Both the position numbers and the translations under genes were made by a program. DNA of 64,000 bases, taken from Devosia sp. Root635 (GTDB taxonomy: Bacteria; Pseudomonadota; Alphaproteobacteria; Rhizobiales; Devosiaceae). A model generated the notes under the pieces. That model had not been told where the DNA came from. It saw nothing but the letters and a program-made list of their open reading frames with translations, and did not search any database. This document shows positions 24,657 through 32,470 of this stretch, in pieces (the stretch's first letter is position 1; every line of letters begins with the position of its first letter). The stretch spans positions 102,519 to 166,518 of the forward strand of contig NZ_LMGZ01000020.1 in NCBI RefSeq assembly GCF_001427605.1. Direction: 5' to 3'.

Positions 24657-25579
24657 GCTGGCACCTGTTCTGTTGCGGCAGGAATCCAGGCGGCCCCGGT
24701 CGTGCCGTGGTGAAAGCCATTGGAGAAAGGCACGTCGGGATAGATGGCGCGCAGCCTTGCCTCGCCCTCCGCCGCATCGATCCGTCCGTCGCGGACCGCG
24801 GCGAAGACCTCGGCCACATCAGCCATGTCGCAATGCTGCGGGGAGAGGCGGATATGGCTCACCCCCGCCTGCTGCAGGGCCGGCAGTTCGGCCAGCAGCA
24901 CCTGGCAGGTATGGGACATGGTCTGCACGCCATTGAGCGTCAGGAAGGATTGGCCATCGAGCGTGTCCACCGCCAGCCCGTCGGGATCGTCCTGGCAGAC
25001 GAACTGGCAATTGTCCTTGCTGTTGCCCTTGGCGCGGGCATGGGCGCAGCGCGCCGAAATGGCCAGCGGCAGGCGCCCGAAGGCAAAGACCTCGAAATCC
25101 GCGCCGGAAGCAGCGCCGATGATTTCAGTCACGGACGCCAGCGGCAATTCCGGCCCCAGGCATATCCGCGTGGCGCCGCGGCTGGCCAGCATGCGGGCGG
25201 TGGCGCCGTTATAGACATTGACGAAGGGGCCGATGAGATGCGGCCGCCCCGAGAGGAGGCCCAGCGCCGAGAGATCGTTGGCTTCCACCGGCCATGGGCT
25301 GGCTTCGACCAGCTTCCGGGTCAGCATCGCCTCGCGTTCCAGCGTCACCATGGCCATGGAGGCCAGGGCCACTTCCTTGCCGGCATCGGCGAGGCGGTTG
25401 GCCACGGCGTCGATAAAAGGCTGGGTGAAGTGGAGCCGCTTGGAGCAGACCACTTCACCCAGAGTTACCGCATCAATCCATGCGCAGTCGGCGATGCGGA
25501 AGTAGAAGTCGCGCCAAGCCTCGCCGTCCCACAGATAGGGGACGGGACCGAGGGTGATCCGGAGGTTCCTCCCAGCCAT
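24653..25579 (-). CDS. ubiV: O2-independent ubiquinone hydroxylation protein UbiV (U32 family)
   Basis: This 308-residue U32-peptidase-like protein works with UbiU in oxygen-independent hydroxylation of the ubiquinone ring. [4Fe-4S] cysteines fit the UbiV pattern: a Cys in VCSKR (about 47) and the ARCAHARAKGNSKDNCQFVC cluster (about 180-200). ATG 25579 matches the usual UbiV start before ITLGPVPYLW. A GTG at 25594 is possible. It overlaps the end of ubiU and the start of the next gene. Confidence 0.92.
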   Translation of the reverse strand: MAGRNLRITLGPVPYLWDGEAWRDFYFRIADCAWIDAVTLGEVVCSKRLHFTQPFIDAVANRLADAGKEVALASMAMVTLEREAMLTRKLVEASPWPVEANDLSALGLLSGRPHLIGPFVNVYNGATARMLASRGATRICLGPELPLASVTEIIGAASGADFEVFAFGRLPLAISARCAHARAKGNSKDNCQFVCQDDPDGLAVDTLDGQSFLTLNGVQTMSHTCQVLLAELPALQQAGVSHIRLSPQHCDMADVAEVFAAVRDGRIDAAEGEARLRAIYPDVPFSNGFHHGTTGAAWIPAATEQVPA

Positions 25580-25584
25580 CGGGA

Positions 25585-26562
25585 TCACCGCCACTTCTTT
25601 TCGTAAGCGCCCGCCGTGGTCCGCTGGCCTTCGCTGAGGCGGCGGAGATGGGCGAGCAGAGCCGGGCGCTGTTCGGGCGTCGCGGCCAGTGCCTGGCGCA
25701 GCCGCGAGACGACTTCGGCCACATAGGCCTTGCCGCGCTGGCGCCCCTCGATCTTGAGCGCGGTGACGCCGGCAGCGCGCAGGGCGTCGAGATGCTCCAT
25801 GACATCGAGGCTCACAGGGTCCTCGAAGGCATAGCCCCCGTCATCGGCAATGTGGAAGCGACCCTTGCACAGCGTGGGATAGCCGGCCGGCTCGTCGGCG
25901 CCGAAGCGGTTGATCGTATAGCCGCCCAGTTCGGACACCATCTCCTCGCCGTCCTCGCGGTAGCGCACATGGCTGGCCGGCGAGCAGACGCCCTGCATGT
26001 TGGGCGACAGGCCCGTGGCGTAGGACGAGAGCGAGCAGCGCCCCTCCGCCATGACGCAGAGCCCGCCAAAAGCGAAGACTTCCAGCTCGCAGGCGACCTT
26101 GGGCGCGAGCGCCGCAATATCGGCGACCGTGAGCACGCGGGGCAGCACCAGGCGCTTGGCGCCAAAGGTCTGCACCAGGAAATTGATGGCATCGGCATTG
26201 GAGGCCGAGGCCTGCACCGAGACATGCAGGCGCTGCCGCGGATGGGTCTCGGAAATATAGGCCATCAGCGCCAGGTCGGCGACGATCAGCGCATCGGCGC
26301 CCAGAAGCACGGCATCGTCGGCGGCTTTGTACCAGAGCCGTTCCGCGCCGGCCCGCATGAAAGTGTTGAGCGCCACATAGGTCTGGACATTCCGCGCCTT
26401 GCCATAGGCGATGGAGGCGGCCAGCTCCTCGCGGGTGAAATTGAGGCCGGGGAAGTTGCGCGCATTGGTTTCGTCGCGGAAGCCGCAATAGACCGCGTCG
26501 GCGCCGGCATCGACGGCTTCGCGATAGGCGGCGGGCGTGCCGGCGGGGCAGATCAGTTCCAT
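25585..26562 (-). CDS. ubiU: O2-independent ubiquinone hydroxylation protein UbiU (U32 family)
   Basis: This 325-residue U32 protein has the N-terminal block MELICPAGTPAAYREAVDAG and the AVYCGFRDETNARNF motif. The four Fe-S cysteines lie in GGLCVMAEGRCSLSSY, the following GVCSPA and TLCKGRF. It forms a heterodimer with UbiV in E. coli. Its start lies 2 bp after the ubiT stop. Confidence 0.93.
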   Translation of the reverse strand: MELICPAGTPAAYREAVDAGADAVYCGFRDETNARNFPGLNFTREELAASIAYGKARNVQTYVALNTFMRAGAERLWYKAADDAVLLGADALIVADLALMAYISETHPRQRLHVSVQASASNADAINFLVQTFGAKRLVLPRVLTVADIAALAPKVACELEVFAFGGLCVMAEGRCSLSSYATGLSPNMQGVCSPASHVRYREDGEEMVSELGGYTINRFGADEPAGYPTLCKGRFHIADDGGYAFEDPVSLDVMEHLDALRAAGVTALKIEGRQRGKAYVAEVVSRLRQALAATPEQRPALLAHLRRLSEGQRTTAGAYEKKWR

Positions 26563-26564
26563 GG

Positions 26565-27059
26565 CTAGACCAACCCGACCAGGGCCCGCTGGCGGACCAT
26601 TTCGGCCAGCCGCGTGACCAGTGGTGCAAACGGCCCGGCGGCCTTGCCCAGGTCGCGCGGCAGGTCGAACCCGCTGTCATCAAGCGCATTGCGCAGGGCC
26701 AGCATGGCCTCCATGTCGCCGGAGATGGACAGGCTGCGGGCAAAGAACATGGCGTCGCCGTCGATCCGCCCTTCCAGCAGCGCCAGCAGGGTCAGCAGCG
26801 GTCCACCCGCCGAGGCATCGGCCGGCATGCGGGCCGATTTGCGCGACACGGTGATACTGCGCCGCGCCGGCACGATAAGGAAGCTCAGGTTCAGATCGGC
26901 TGGGGTAAAGCGGAAGCTCTTGGTGGCATGATCGCCCAGCCGGTCGAAAAGGGTCGGATGCTGGCGCAGCATCTGGTTGAACACCAGTTTCGTGCCCCGC
27001 TGGATGACCGGCAGGGGCAGGCGATTGATCGGCTGCGAAATGGCTTTGGGCAGGATCAT
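26565..27059 (-). CDS. ubiT: SCP2-domain ubiquinone accessory protein UbiT
   Basis: This 164-residue protein has an SCP2-like lipid-carrier domain (LNLSFLIVPARRSITVS, ARSLSISGDMEAMLALRNALDD). UbiT binds prenylated ubiquinone intermediates and is required for anaerobic ubiquinone synthesis. It heads the ubiTUV series. A TTGCG-N4-CGCAA box lies 59 bp upstream, shared with divergent ubiD. Confidence 0.9.
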   Translation of the reverse strand: MILPKAISQPINRLPLPVIQRGTKLVFNQMLRQHPTLFDRLGDHATKSFRFTPADLNLSFLIVPARRSITVSRKSARMPADASAGGPLLTLLALLEGRIDGDAMFFARSLSISGDMEAMLALRNALDDSGFDLPRDLGKAAGPFAPLVTRLAEMVRQRALVGLV

Positions 27060-27117
27060 GCGGGGCCTCCGGCAGGTTGCGACACGCTCAAGCTAGGCCG
27101 GCCCGGCCGCCAATACT

Positions 27118-27131
27118 TTGCGCTGGCGCAA
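27118..27131. promoter_or_regulatory. NnrR-type box between ubiT and ubiD
   Basis: TTGCGCTGGCGCAA is a perfect TTGCG-N4-CGCAA inverted repeat. An identical 14-mer lies upstream of nnrS at 43149-43162. CRP/FNR-family nitric-oxide regulators (NnrR) recognise this type of sequence. It lies 59 bp from ubiT and 35 bp from ubiD. Confidence 0.75.
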
Positions 27132-27165
27132 GGACTGCGCGCGCAGCATCCCTATCGTCGCGCGC

Positions 27166-28674
27166 ATGAGCACCGCCCTCCCGCGCGAAAGCGCCTTTCC
27201 CCCCGCGACCGACCTGCGTGGCTTTCTCGATGCACTGGAACGGCGCGGGCGCCTGCACCGGATCGAAAAGCCGGTGAGCCTGGTGCATGACCTCACCGAG
27301 GTTCACCGTCGCGTGCTGCTTGCCGGCGGACCGGCGCTGCTAGTCGAGCGGCCGGTGGATGCGGCGGGACGGGTCGGTGAGATGCCGGTGCTGGTCAACC
27401 TCTTCGGCACGCAGGAACGCATCGCCTGGGGCATGGGCATCGCGCCCGGTGCCATGCCTGAACTGGGCGAGGCTCTAGCCGACCTACGCAATCCCCGCCC
27501 GCCGCGCGGGTTGAAACAGGCCTGGGCGCAGCGCGGCATGCTGGCGGGCGCGCTCAACATGCGGCTGCGTCAGGTCGATCGTGCGCCCAGCCAGAGCCGG
27601 GTGCTGACGGGCGAGGCGATGGATCTCGGCCGCCTGCCCATTCAGTGGTGCTGGCCGGGCGAGCCCGCGCCGCTCATCACCTGGCCGCTGGTCATCACGT
27701 CAGCGCCCGATGACCCAGATGACATCAATGTCGGCATCTATCGCATGCAGGTGCTGGGGCCAAACCGCGTCATCATGCGCTGGCTGGCGCATCGCGGCGG
27801 GGCGCGGCATCATCGCATGTGGCAAAGACAAGGGCGCGACATGCCGGTGGCCGTCGCCATCGGCGCCGATCCGGCCACGATCCTTGCCGCCGTCATGCCG
27901 CTGCCCGAGGGCATGAGCGAACTGGGTTTTGCCGGCCTGCTGCGCCGCCGCCGCACCGAAGTCGCCACGGGCAAGACGGTGCCGCTGCCGGTGCCGGCAC
28001 ACGCCGAAATCGTGCTCGAGGGCCATGTCTCGGCCAGCGAGACGGCGCCCGAGGGGCCCTATGGCGATCACACCGGTTATTACAACAGCGTCGAACCCTT
28101 CCCGGTGATGACGCTCAGCGCCATCACCATGCGCGACAAGCCCATCTATCTCTCGACCTATACCGGCCGCCCGCCCGACGAGCCGTCCCGGCTGGGCGAG
28201 GCGATGACGCCTCTTTTCGCGCCGCTGGCCCGCCGGCAATTCCCCGAAATCATCGACCTGCACCTGCCGCCCGGGGCCTGTTCCTATCGCGCCATGGTCG
28301 TCTCCATCGACAAGCGCTATCCCGGCCAGGCGCGGCGGCTCATGCTCGGCCTGTGGTCCATGCTGCCGCAGTTCAGCTATACCAAGCTCATCATTGTGGT
28401 GGATGGCGATATCGACATCCGCAAGTGGGAAGACGTCATGTGGGCGCTGGCCACGCGGTTTGATGCGCCGCGCGATCTTGTCGTCGTGCCCGATACGCCC
28501 ATCGACTATCTCGATTTCGCCTCGCCCAGCCCGGGCCTGGGCGGCAAGCTGGGGCTCGACGCCACTAACAAGCTGAGCCCCGAAACCAGCCGCGACTGGG
28601 GCCGCGTGCTGGCCATGACGCCTGAAGTAACGACGCGCGTCGATGTCATCTGGCACGAACTGAACCTGCCATGA
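27166..28674 (+). CDS. ubiD: UbiD-family decarboxylase
   Basis: This 502-residue protein has the prFMN-dependent UbiD fold. Recognisable blocks are INVGIYRMQVLGPNRVIMRW (Mn2+/prFMN region), EGPYGDHTGYYNSVEPFPV with the E..E catalytic area, and the C-terminal DATNKLSPETSRDW. It would decarboxylate 4-hydroxy-3-polyprenylbenzoate. ATG 27166 is chosen; a longer frame would translate the NnrR box. It is coupled to ubiX by an ATGA overlap. Confidence 0.92.
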   Translation: MSTALPRESAFPPATDLRGFLDALERRGRLHRIEKPVSLVHDLTEVHRRVLLAGGPALLVERPVDAAGRVGEMPVLVNLFGTQERIAWGMGIAPGAMPELGEALADLRNPRPPRGLKQAWAQRGMLAGALNMRLRQVDRAPSQSRVLTGEAMDLGRLPIQWCWPGEPAPLITWPLVITSAPDDPDDINVGIYRMQVLGPNRVIMRWLAHRGGARHHRMWQRQGRDMPVAVAIGADPATILAAVMPLPEGMSELGFAGLLRRRRTEVATGKTVPLPVPAHAEIVLEGHVSASETAPEGPYGDHTGYYNSVEPFPVMTLSAITMRDKPIYLSTYTGRPPDEPSRLGEAMTPLFAPLARRQFPEIIDLHLPPGACSYRAMVVSIDKRYPGQARRLMLGLWSMLPQFSYTKLIIVVDGDIDIRKWEDVMWALATRFDAPRDLVVVPDTPIDYLDFASPSPGLGGKLGLDATNKLSPETSRDWGRVLAMTPEVTTRVDVIWHELNLP

Positions 28675-29237
28675 CACGCGTGGTCCTTGCCATGACCGGG
28701 GCATCCGGCGCCGCCATCGGGCTGCGGTCCGCCGAATTGCTGCATGCGCTGCCGGACGTGGAAATTCACCTTGTGGTGTCGCAGGCCGCCGAACGGACCC
28801 TGGCGCATGAAGTAGGCCCCGATGCCGCCGTCAGGCTCCGTGCATTGGCCGATGTGGTTCACCCGGTCGACGATATCGGCGCCAGCATTGCCAGCGGCTC
28901 CTTCGGTTCGACTGGCATGCTGGTCGCGCCCTGCTCAATGCACTCGCTGGCCGCCATCGCCTCCGGCATTGCCGACAATCTGATCGTGCGGGCGGCCGAT
29001 GTGCATCTTAAGGAGCGCCGCCGGCTGGTGCTGGTGGCGCGTGAAACGCCGCTGCATCTGGGGCATTTGCGCAATATGGTGGCCGTCACCGAAATGGGCG
29101 CCATTGTCATGCCGCCGGTGCCGGCCTTCTACCATCGCCCCGCCAGCGTCGCCGACATCGTCGACCAACTCGCCGCCCGCGCCATAGACCTGCTAGGTCT
29201 CCCCGTAGCGCCACTGGCAAGGGAATGGCAGGGCTAG
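28671..29237 (+). CDS. ubiX: Flavin prenyltransferase UbiX
   Basis: This 188-residue flavoprotein makes prenylated FMN for UbiD. The FMN-binding start TRVVLAMTGASGAAIGLR, LVAPCSMHSLAAIASGIADNL and the C-terminal YHRPASVADIVDQ are typical. Start overlaps the ubiD stop (ATGA). The stop overlaps the convergent hemN stop by 4 bp. Confidence 0.94.
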   Translation: MTRVVLAMTGASGAAIGLRSAELLHALPDVEIHLVVSQAAERTLAHEVGPDAAVRLRALADVVHPVDDIGASIASGSFGSTGMLVAPCSMHSLAAIASGIADNLIVRAADVHLKERRRLVLVARETPLHLGHLRNMVAVTEMGAIVMPPVPAFYHRPASVADIVDQLAARAIDLLGLPVAPLAREWQG

Positions 29238-30580
29238 ACGGCCAGCGAATGGCGCGCCGTGCCCTGCGCCAGATAGGTGTCGAATTTTGCCGCAATGGCC
29301 CGAACGAAGGGCCGGCCGAGTGCGGTCACGCTGAAGTACTCCGCGTCGGCAGTTGTCAGCCCGTCCGCATCCGCGGCGGCGATACCGCGGGCTGTCTCAA
29401 ACAGCGCCTCACCCGCCGCACCAAAAATCCGCAGCTCATTCCGCGTCAATGCGAAACGGCACAGCAGCGCCTCGATGGCAAAGCCATGCAACCGGTCGGC
29501 CGGACCGAGCGCGAAGCCGCGCGCCGTGGCGCCACTACCGGCCAGCACAGCCTTCTGGTATTCGCCTGTCGGCGTGACGTTCTGCACATAGCCCTGCGGC
29601 AACTGCCCGATCGACGATGCGCCGAGCCCGATCAGCAAATCCGCCCGGTCATCGGTATAGCCCTGGAAATTGCGCCGCAATTTCCCGGTTCTGCCCGCAA
29701 TGGCGAGGCTGTCGTTCTCCCGCGCGAAATGATCGAAGCCAACAGGATGCAAACCACCAGAATCGAGCAGGCTTGCCGCCAGCCGGGACTGGGCAAAACG
29801 CGCGCTAACATCGGGCAAGGCCGCATCGGGGATCATCTGCTGGTGCTTCTTCATCCAGGGCACATGGGCATAGCCGAACAGGGCCGTGCGGTCGGGTCTC
29901 AGCGACAGCACTTGCGCGATGGTTGCCTCGATGCTGGAGAGCGTCTGGTAGGGTAGGCCATAGAGCACATCGACATTGACCGAATGCACACCTCGCGCCC
30001 GAACCTGGTCGATAACGTGTTGAGTCTGCTCGAAAGTCTGGATGCGGTTGATGGCCTTCTGTACGCGCGGGTCGAAATCCTGCACGCCCACGCTGGCCCG
30101 CGTCAGCCCGAAATCGGCCATGGCATCGAAGCGGTCTTCGCCCAGGTCGTTGGGATCGATCTCGATGCTGATCTCGGCATCGCGGGCGATGGCGAAGCGA
30201 TCCGCCAGCCGCGCTTTGAGCGCCGCCATATCCGCCGCCGAAAGCATGGTGGGCGAGCCGCCGCCGAGATGGATGGCGGTCACCCTGCCCCGGCCGGCCA
30301 GCTGCGCCGATACCCAGTCGATCTCGGCATAAAGCGCCAGCAGGTATTGGGCGATCGGCTCATAGCGTAAGGTGTGCTTGGTGTGGCAGCCGCAGAACCA
30401 GCACAGCCGGTCACAATAGGGGATGTGCAGATAAAGTGAGATAGTCGCCGCGTTCGGCACCTCGCCCAGCCAGCGTGCATAGGTGTCCGGCGTGATGCCG
30501 GCATGAAAATGCGGCGCCGTGGGATAGCTCGTATAGCGCGGCACGGGGGCCGAATAGCGCTCGATCAGGTCGGTTGTCAT
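29234..30580 (-). CDS. hemN: Oxygen-independent coproporphyrinogen III oxidase
   Basis: This 448-residue radical SAM enzyme converts coproporphyrinogen III to protoporphyrinogen IX without oxygen. The cluster motif HIPYCDRLCWFCGCH (about residues 51-65) fits CX3CXXC, followed by LGGGSPTML. It is full length for HemN. Its start overlaps the nnrU stop (ATGA), and it is the third gene of the hemerythrin-nnrU-hemN series with an FNR-type box at its head. Confidence 0.95.
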   Translation of the reverse strand: MTTDLIERYSAPVPRYTSYPTAPHFHAGITPDTYARWLGEVPNAATISLYLHIPYCDRLCWFCGCHTKHTLRYEPIAQYLLALYAEIDWVSAQLAGRGRVTAIHLGGGSPTMLSAADMAALKARLADRFAIARDAEISIEIDPNDLGEDRFDAMADFGLTRASVGVQDFDPRVQKAINRIQTFEQTQHVIDQVRARGVHSVNVDVLYGLPYQTLSSIEATIAQVLSLRPDRTALFGYAHVPWMKKHQQMIPDAALPDVSARFAQSRLAASLLDSGGLHPVGFDHFARENDSLAIAGRTGKLRRNFQGYTDDRADLLIGLGASSIGQLPQGYVQNVTPTGEYQKAVLAGSGATARGFALGPADRLHGFAIEALLCRFALTRNELRIFGAAGEALFETARGIAAADADGLTTADAEYFSVTALGRPFVRAIAAKFDTYLAQGTARHSLAV

Positions 30581-31263
30581 GTCGTGGCCATCGCCAATGG
30601 GTCGGCACCAAACAGCACGGCATGGCCACCCAGCAGTAACCAGGCGGTGAGCGCGGCGCTAGTGAGAATGGCGATGGCCAGCGCAAGGTCGAAGCGCAGC
30701 TTCGTGCGACCAACCAGCACCGCGGCAAACGGCAAAACCGAGGTCGTGCGGGCAATCTCCGCCCATTGCGCCCCCAGCCTGCGGCGCGAGCGCCGATCGG
30801 TGATGGCCATGCCGAGCAAGGCAAAAGCCAGGAGCGCGCCGAACAGCAACAGGCTGCGCAGATCGCCATTGGGCACCAGATGGCTACCGGCCCACAGCGC
30901 AAAGCCCCACAGCACCGGATGGCGGGTCACCGTGGTGATGGCGCCCGGCCTGAGGTCCGGTTTGCGCAAGGTGATCGAGGCCGGATTGGGGCTCAACAGC
31001 CCCGCCAGCAGCAACACCAATGCGATCGGCATCAGCACCAGCGGAAACCAGGCCTGCCAGGGCGCCGGGTCCCAGAGGGGCACGAAATCGAGCTGCAAGG
31101 CGGCATGGAACAGCCAGGCCAACGTCAGCAGCGAAACCAGCGAATAGACCACGAGATAGGCCCGTCGTCCCACCGCCGCGACGAGCGTGGCTCGCAAGGC
31201 GGGAATGGCGGGCACCATATGCAGCGCCAGGAACAGGACCAGCGCGAGAAGAAACTGGGTCAA
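30577..31263 (-). CDS. nnrU: NnrU family membrane protein
   Basis: This 228-residue, 6-segment membrane protein has the NnrU signature (ITTVTRHPVLWGFALWAGSHL). NnrU accompanies nitrite and nitric-oxide reductases in denitrifying alphaproteobacteria; its precise role is unclear. Overlapping starts and stops tie it to the hemerythrin gene and hemN. Confidence 0.92.
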   Translation of the reverse strand: MTQFLLALVLFLALHMVPAIPALRATLVAAVGRRAYLVVYSLVSLLTLAWLFHAALQLDFVPLWDPAPWQAWFPLVLMPIALVLLLAGLLSPNPASITLRKPDLRPGAITTVTRHPVLWGFALWAGSHLVPNGDLRSLLLFGALLAFALLGMAITDRRSRRRLGAQWAEIARTTSVLPFAAVLVGRTKLRFDLALAIAILTSAALTAWLLLGGHAVLFGADPLAMATT

Positions 31264-31706
31264 TTGATGCTCTTTCCTTCCGCATCGGGCAGGAACAACC
31301 GAAGCAGTTCGATTTCGCCATGCACATGCCGGCGCATGCTGCCGAAGAAGGACCGCAGCAGATAGCCCACCGCGTCTGGCGACAGCGTCGAGTGGCCCGC
31401 GACGAAGCTCTGCAGGGCCTCGCTCACCTCGCCCACCGTGTCGCTGTCGGAGAGGTGCTCCCGCCGCAGCCGCGCCATGGTCCGATCCAGTTCGGGGCGG
31501 CGCGATGCCACGAGAATGGGAAACAGGACGGCTTCCTCCAGCTTATGGGTATCCTCGACCAGCGCTTCGAGCGCATCGGCCGTCGCCAGGCACAGGCGCG
31601 CGTCGGGATGGGGCAGGCTGTCGGCAATCGCCTCCAGCGCATCGCAAAGGTCGAGCAGGCTCTGATAGTTCTGCTCCAACTGTCCTGCCCTGCCCTTCGG
31701 CACCAC
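31260..31706 (-). CDS. Hemerythrin-domain protein
   Basis: This 148-residue four-helix protein has hemerythrin-like iron ligands: DTHKLEEAVLFP (His and Glu), LRREH and HVHGEIELL. Such proteins bind O2 or NO, or act in iron-sulfur repair, under denitrifying conditions. Start is GTG 31706 after a G-rich AGGGGGG site; GTG 31703 is equally possible. It heads the operon with nnrU and hemN. Confidence 0.8.
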   Translation of the reverse strand: MVPKGRAGQLEQNYQSLLDLCDALEAIADSLPHPDARLCLATADALEALVEDTHKLEEAVLFPILVASRRPELDRTMARLRREHLSDSDTVGEVSEALQSFVAGHSTLSPDAVGYLLRSFFGSMRRHVHGEIELLRLFLPDAEGKSIN

Positions 31707-31767
31707 GATCGACCCCCCTGACCGCCTGTCATTCCTGTCATCCTAGCAGGACAAAAGCCTCCGGCGT

Positions 31768-31781
31768 TTGACCCCGATCAA
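31768..31781. promoter_or_regulatory. FNR/FixK-type box
   Basis: TTGACCCCGATCAA fits TTGAY-N4-ATCAA. It lies 62 bp upstream of the hemerythrin-nnrU-hemN series and between it and the divergent gene at 31845. Confidence 0.7.
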
Positions 31782-31844
31782 CTTCACCATGGTTTGGCGG
31801 GCTAGAGTGTGCCATGCCGGAAGCCAGTCGAGACGTCGCCATTC

Positions 31845-32300
31845 ATGCCCTTTCCACCCTTCGCCCCCTCCGTTTATTTCGATGAAGCCGATCTCGCCGC
31901 GCTGGTCGCGGAGTTCAGCGAGCGGGTGCGACGCAATCCGACCCTGCGCCCGGCCATGGACCGGCTGGTGGGTAATCGCTGGGAAGAGGCGGAAGCGGCG
32001 GCGGCATCCTTTCTGCAGGCAACTCTGTTCCTGGAGAAGCGCCCCGACGTGGATGGCGACTGGCTGGCCAGATCCATCCGCATGCTCGATGCCGCGACGA
32101 TCGATCAGTTGACCGATATCCTGCTCGATTGCGCCCTGGTCGTCCTGCCGCTGCATAGCGCCGCCGTGGTGGCGGAAGTCAGCGATGCGCTGGCGCGGCT
32201 GCTCAAGGACGTGGTCATCCATGATGGCGTGATGCGCCAGCGGCTCCTGCTCAAGGTCCAGTCACGGCTGGCCGCCGGCGCACTGATGAGCGGTATCTAG
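31845..32300 (+). CDS. Small all-helical protein, possibly globin-like
   Basis: This 151-residue (163 from GTG 31809) soluble protein is predicted to be all-helical. YFDEADLAALVAEFSERVRRNPTL is loosely reminiscent of the start of group III truncated globins, with WEEAEAAAASFLQATLF and VLPLHSAAVV further on. I do not see a secure proximal His, so the globin idea is weak. It is divergent from the hemerythrin operon and shares its FNR-type box, which suggests low-oxygen expression. Confidence 0.6.
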   Translation: MPFPPFAPSVYFDEADLAALVAEFSERVRRNPTLRPAMDRLVGNRWEEAEAAAASFLQATLFLEKRPDVDGDWLARSIRMLDAATIDQLTDILLDCALVVLPLHSAAVVAEVSDALARLLKDVVIHDGVMRQRLLLKVQSRLAAGALMSGI

Positions 32301-32470
32301 GAATTGTTCTTCTGCTGGTCGCGGCGCGGCTCGTCATCCTCATAGAGAATCCGTTCGGCGGCGCCGTCGAGATCGTCATATTGCCCATCCCGCAGCGTCC
32401 AGAGGAACACAACGAGCCCAATGGCCCCCAGGACGATCGAAATGGGGATCAGGTAGAAAAAGTCGCTCAT
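32297..32470 (-). CDS. ccoS: cbb3 oxidase maturation protein CcoS
   Basis: This 57-residue protein has one membrane helix (LIPISIVLGAIGLVVFLW) followed by the CcoS signature GQYDDLDGAAERIL. It is needed to insert cofactors into cbb3 oxidase. ATG 32470 overlaps the end of ccoI. It ends convergently with the preceding plus-strand gene (4-bp overlap). Confidence 0.93.
   Translation of the reverse strand: MSDFFYLIPISIVLGAIGLVVFLWTLRDGQYDDLDGAAERILYEDDEPRRDQQKNNS

Noticed and set aside
27118-27165. Longer start for ubiD at 27118
   Set aside because: It would translate the NnrR-type box and the added residues lack family similarity; ATG 27166 is the better start.
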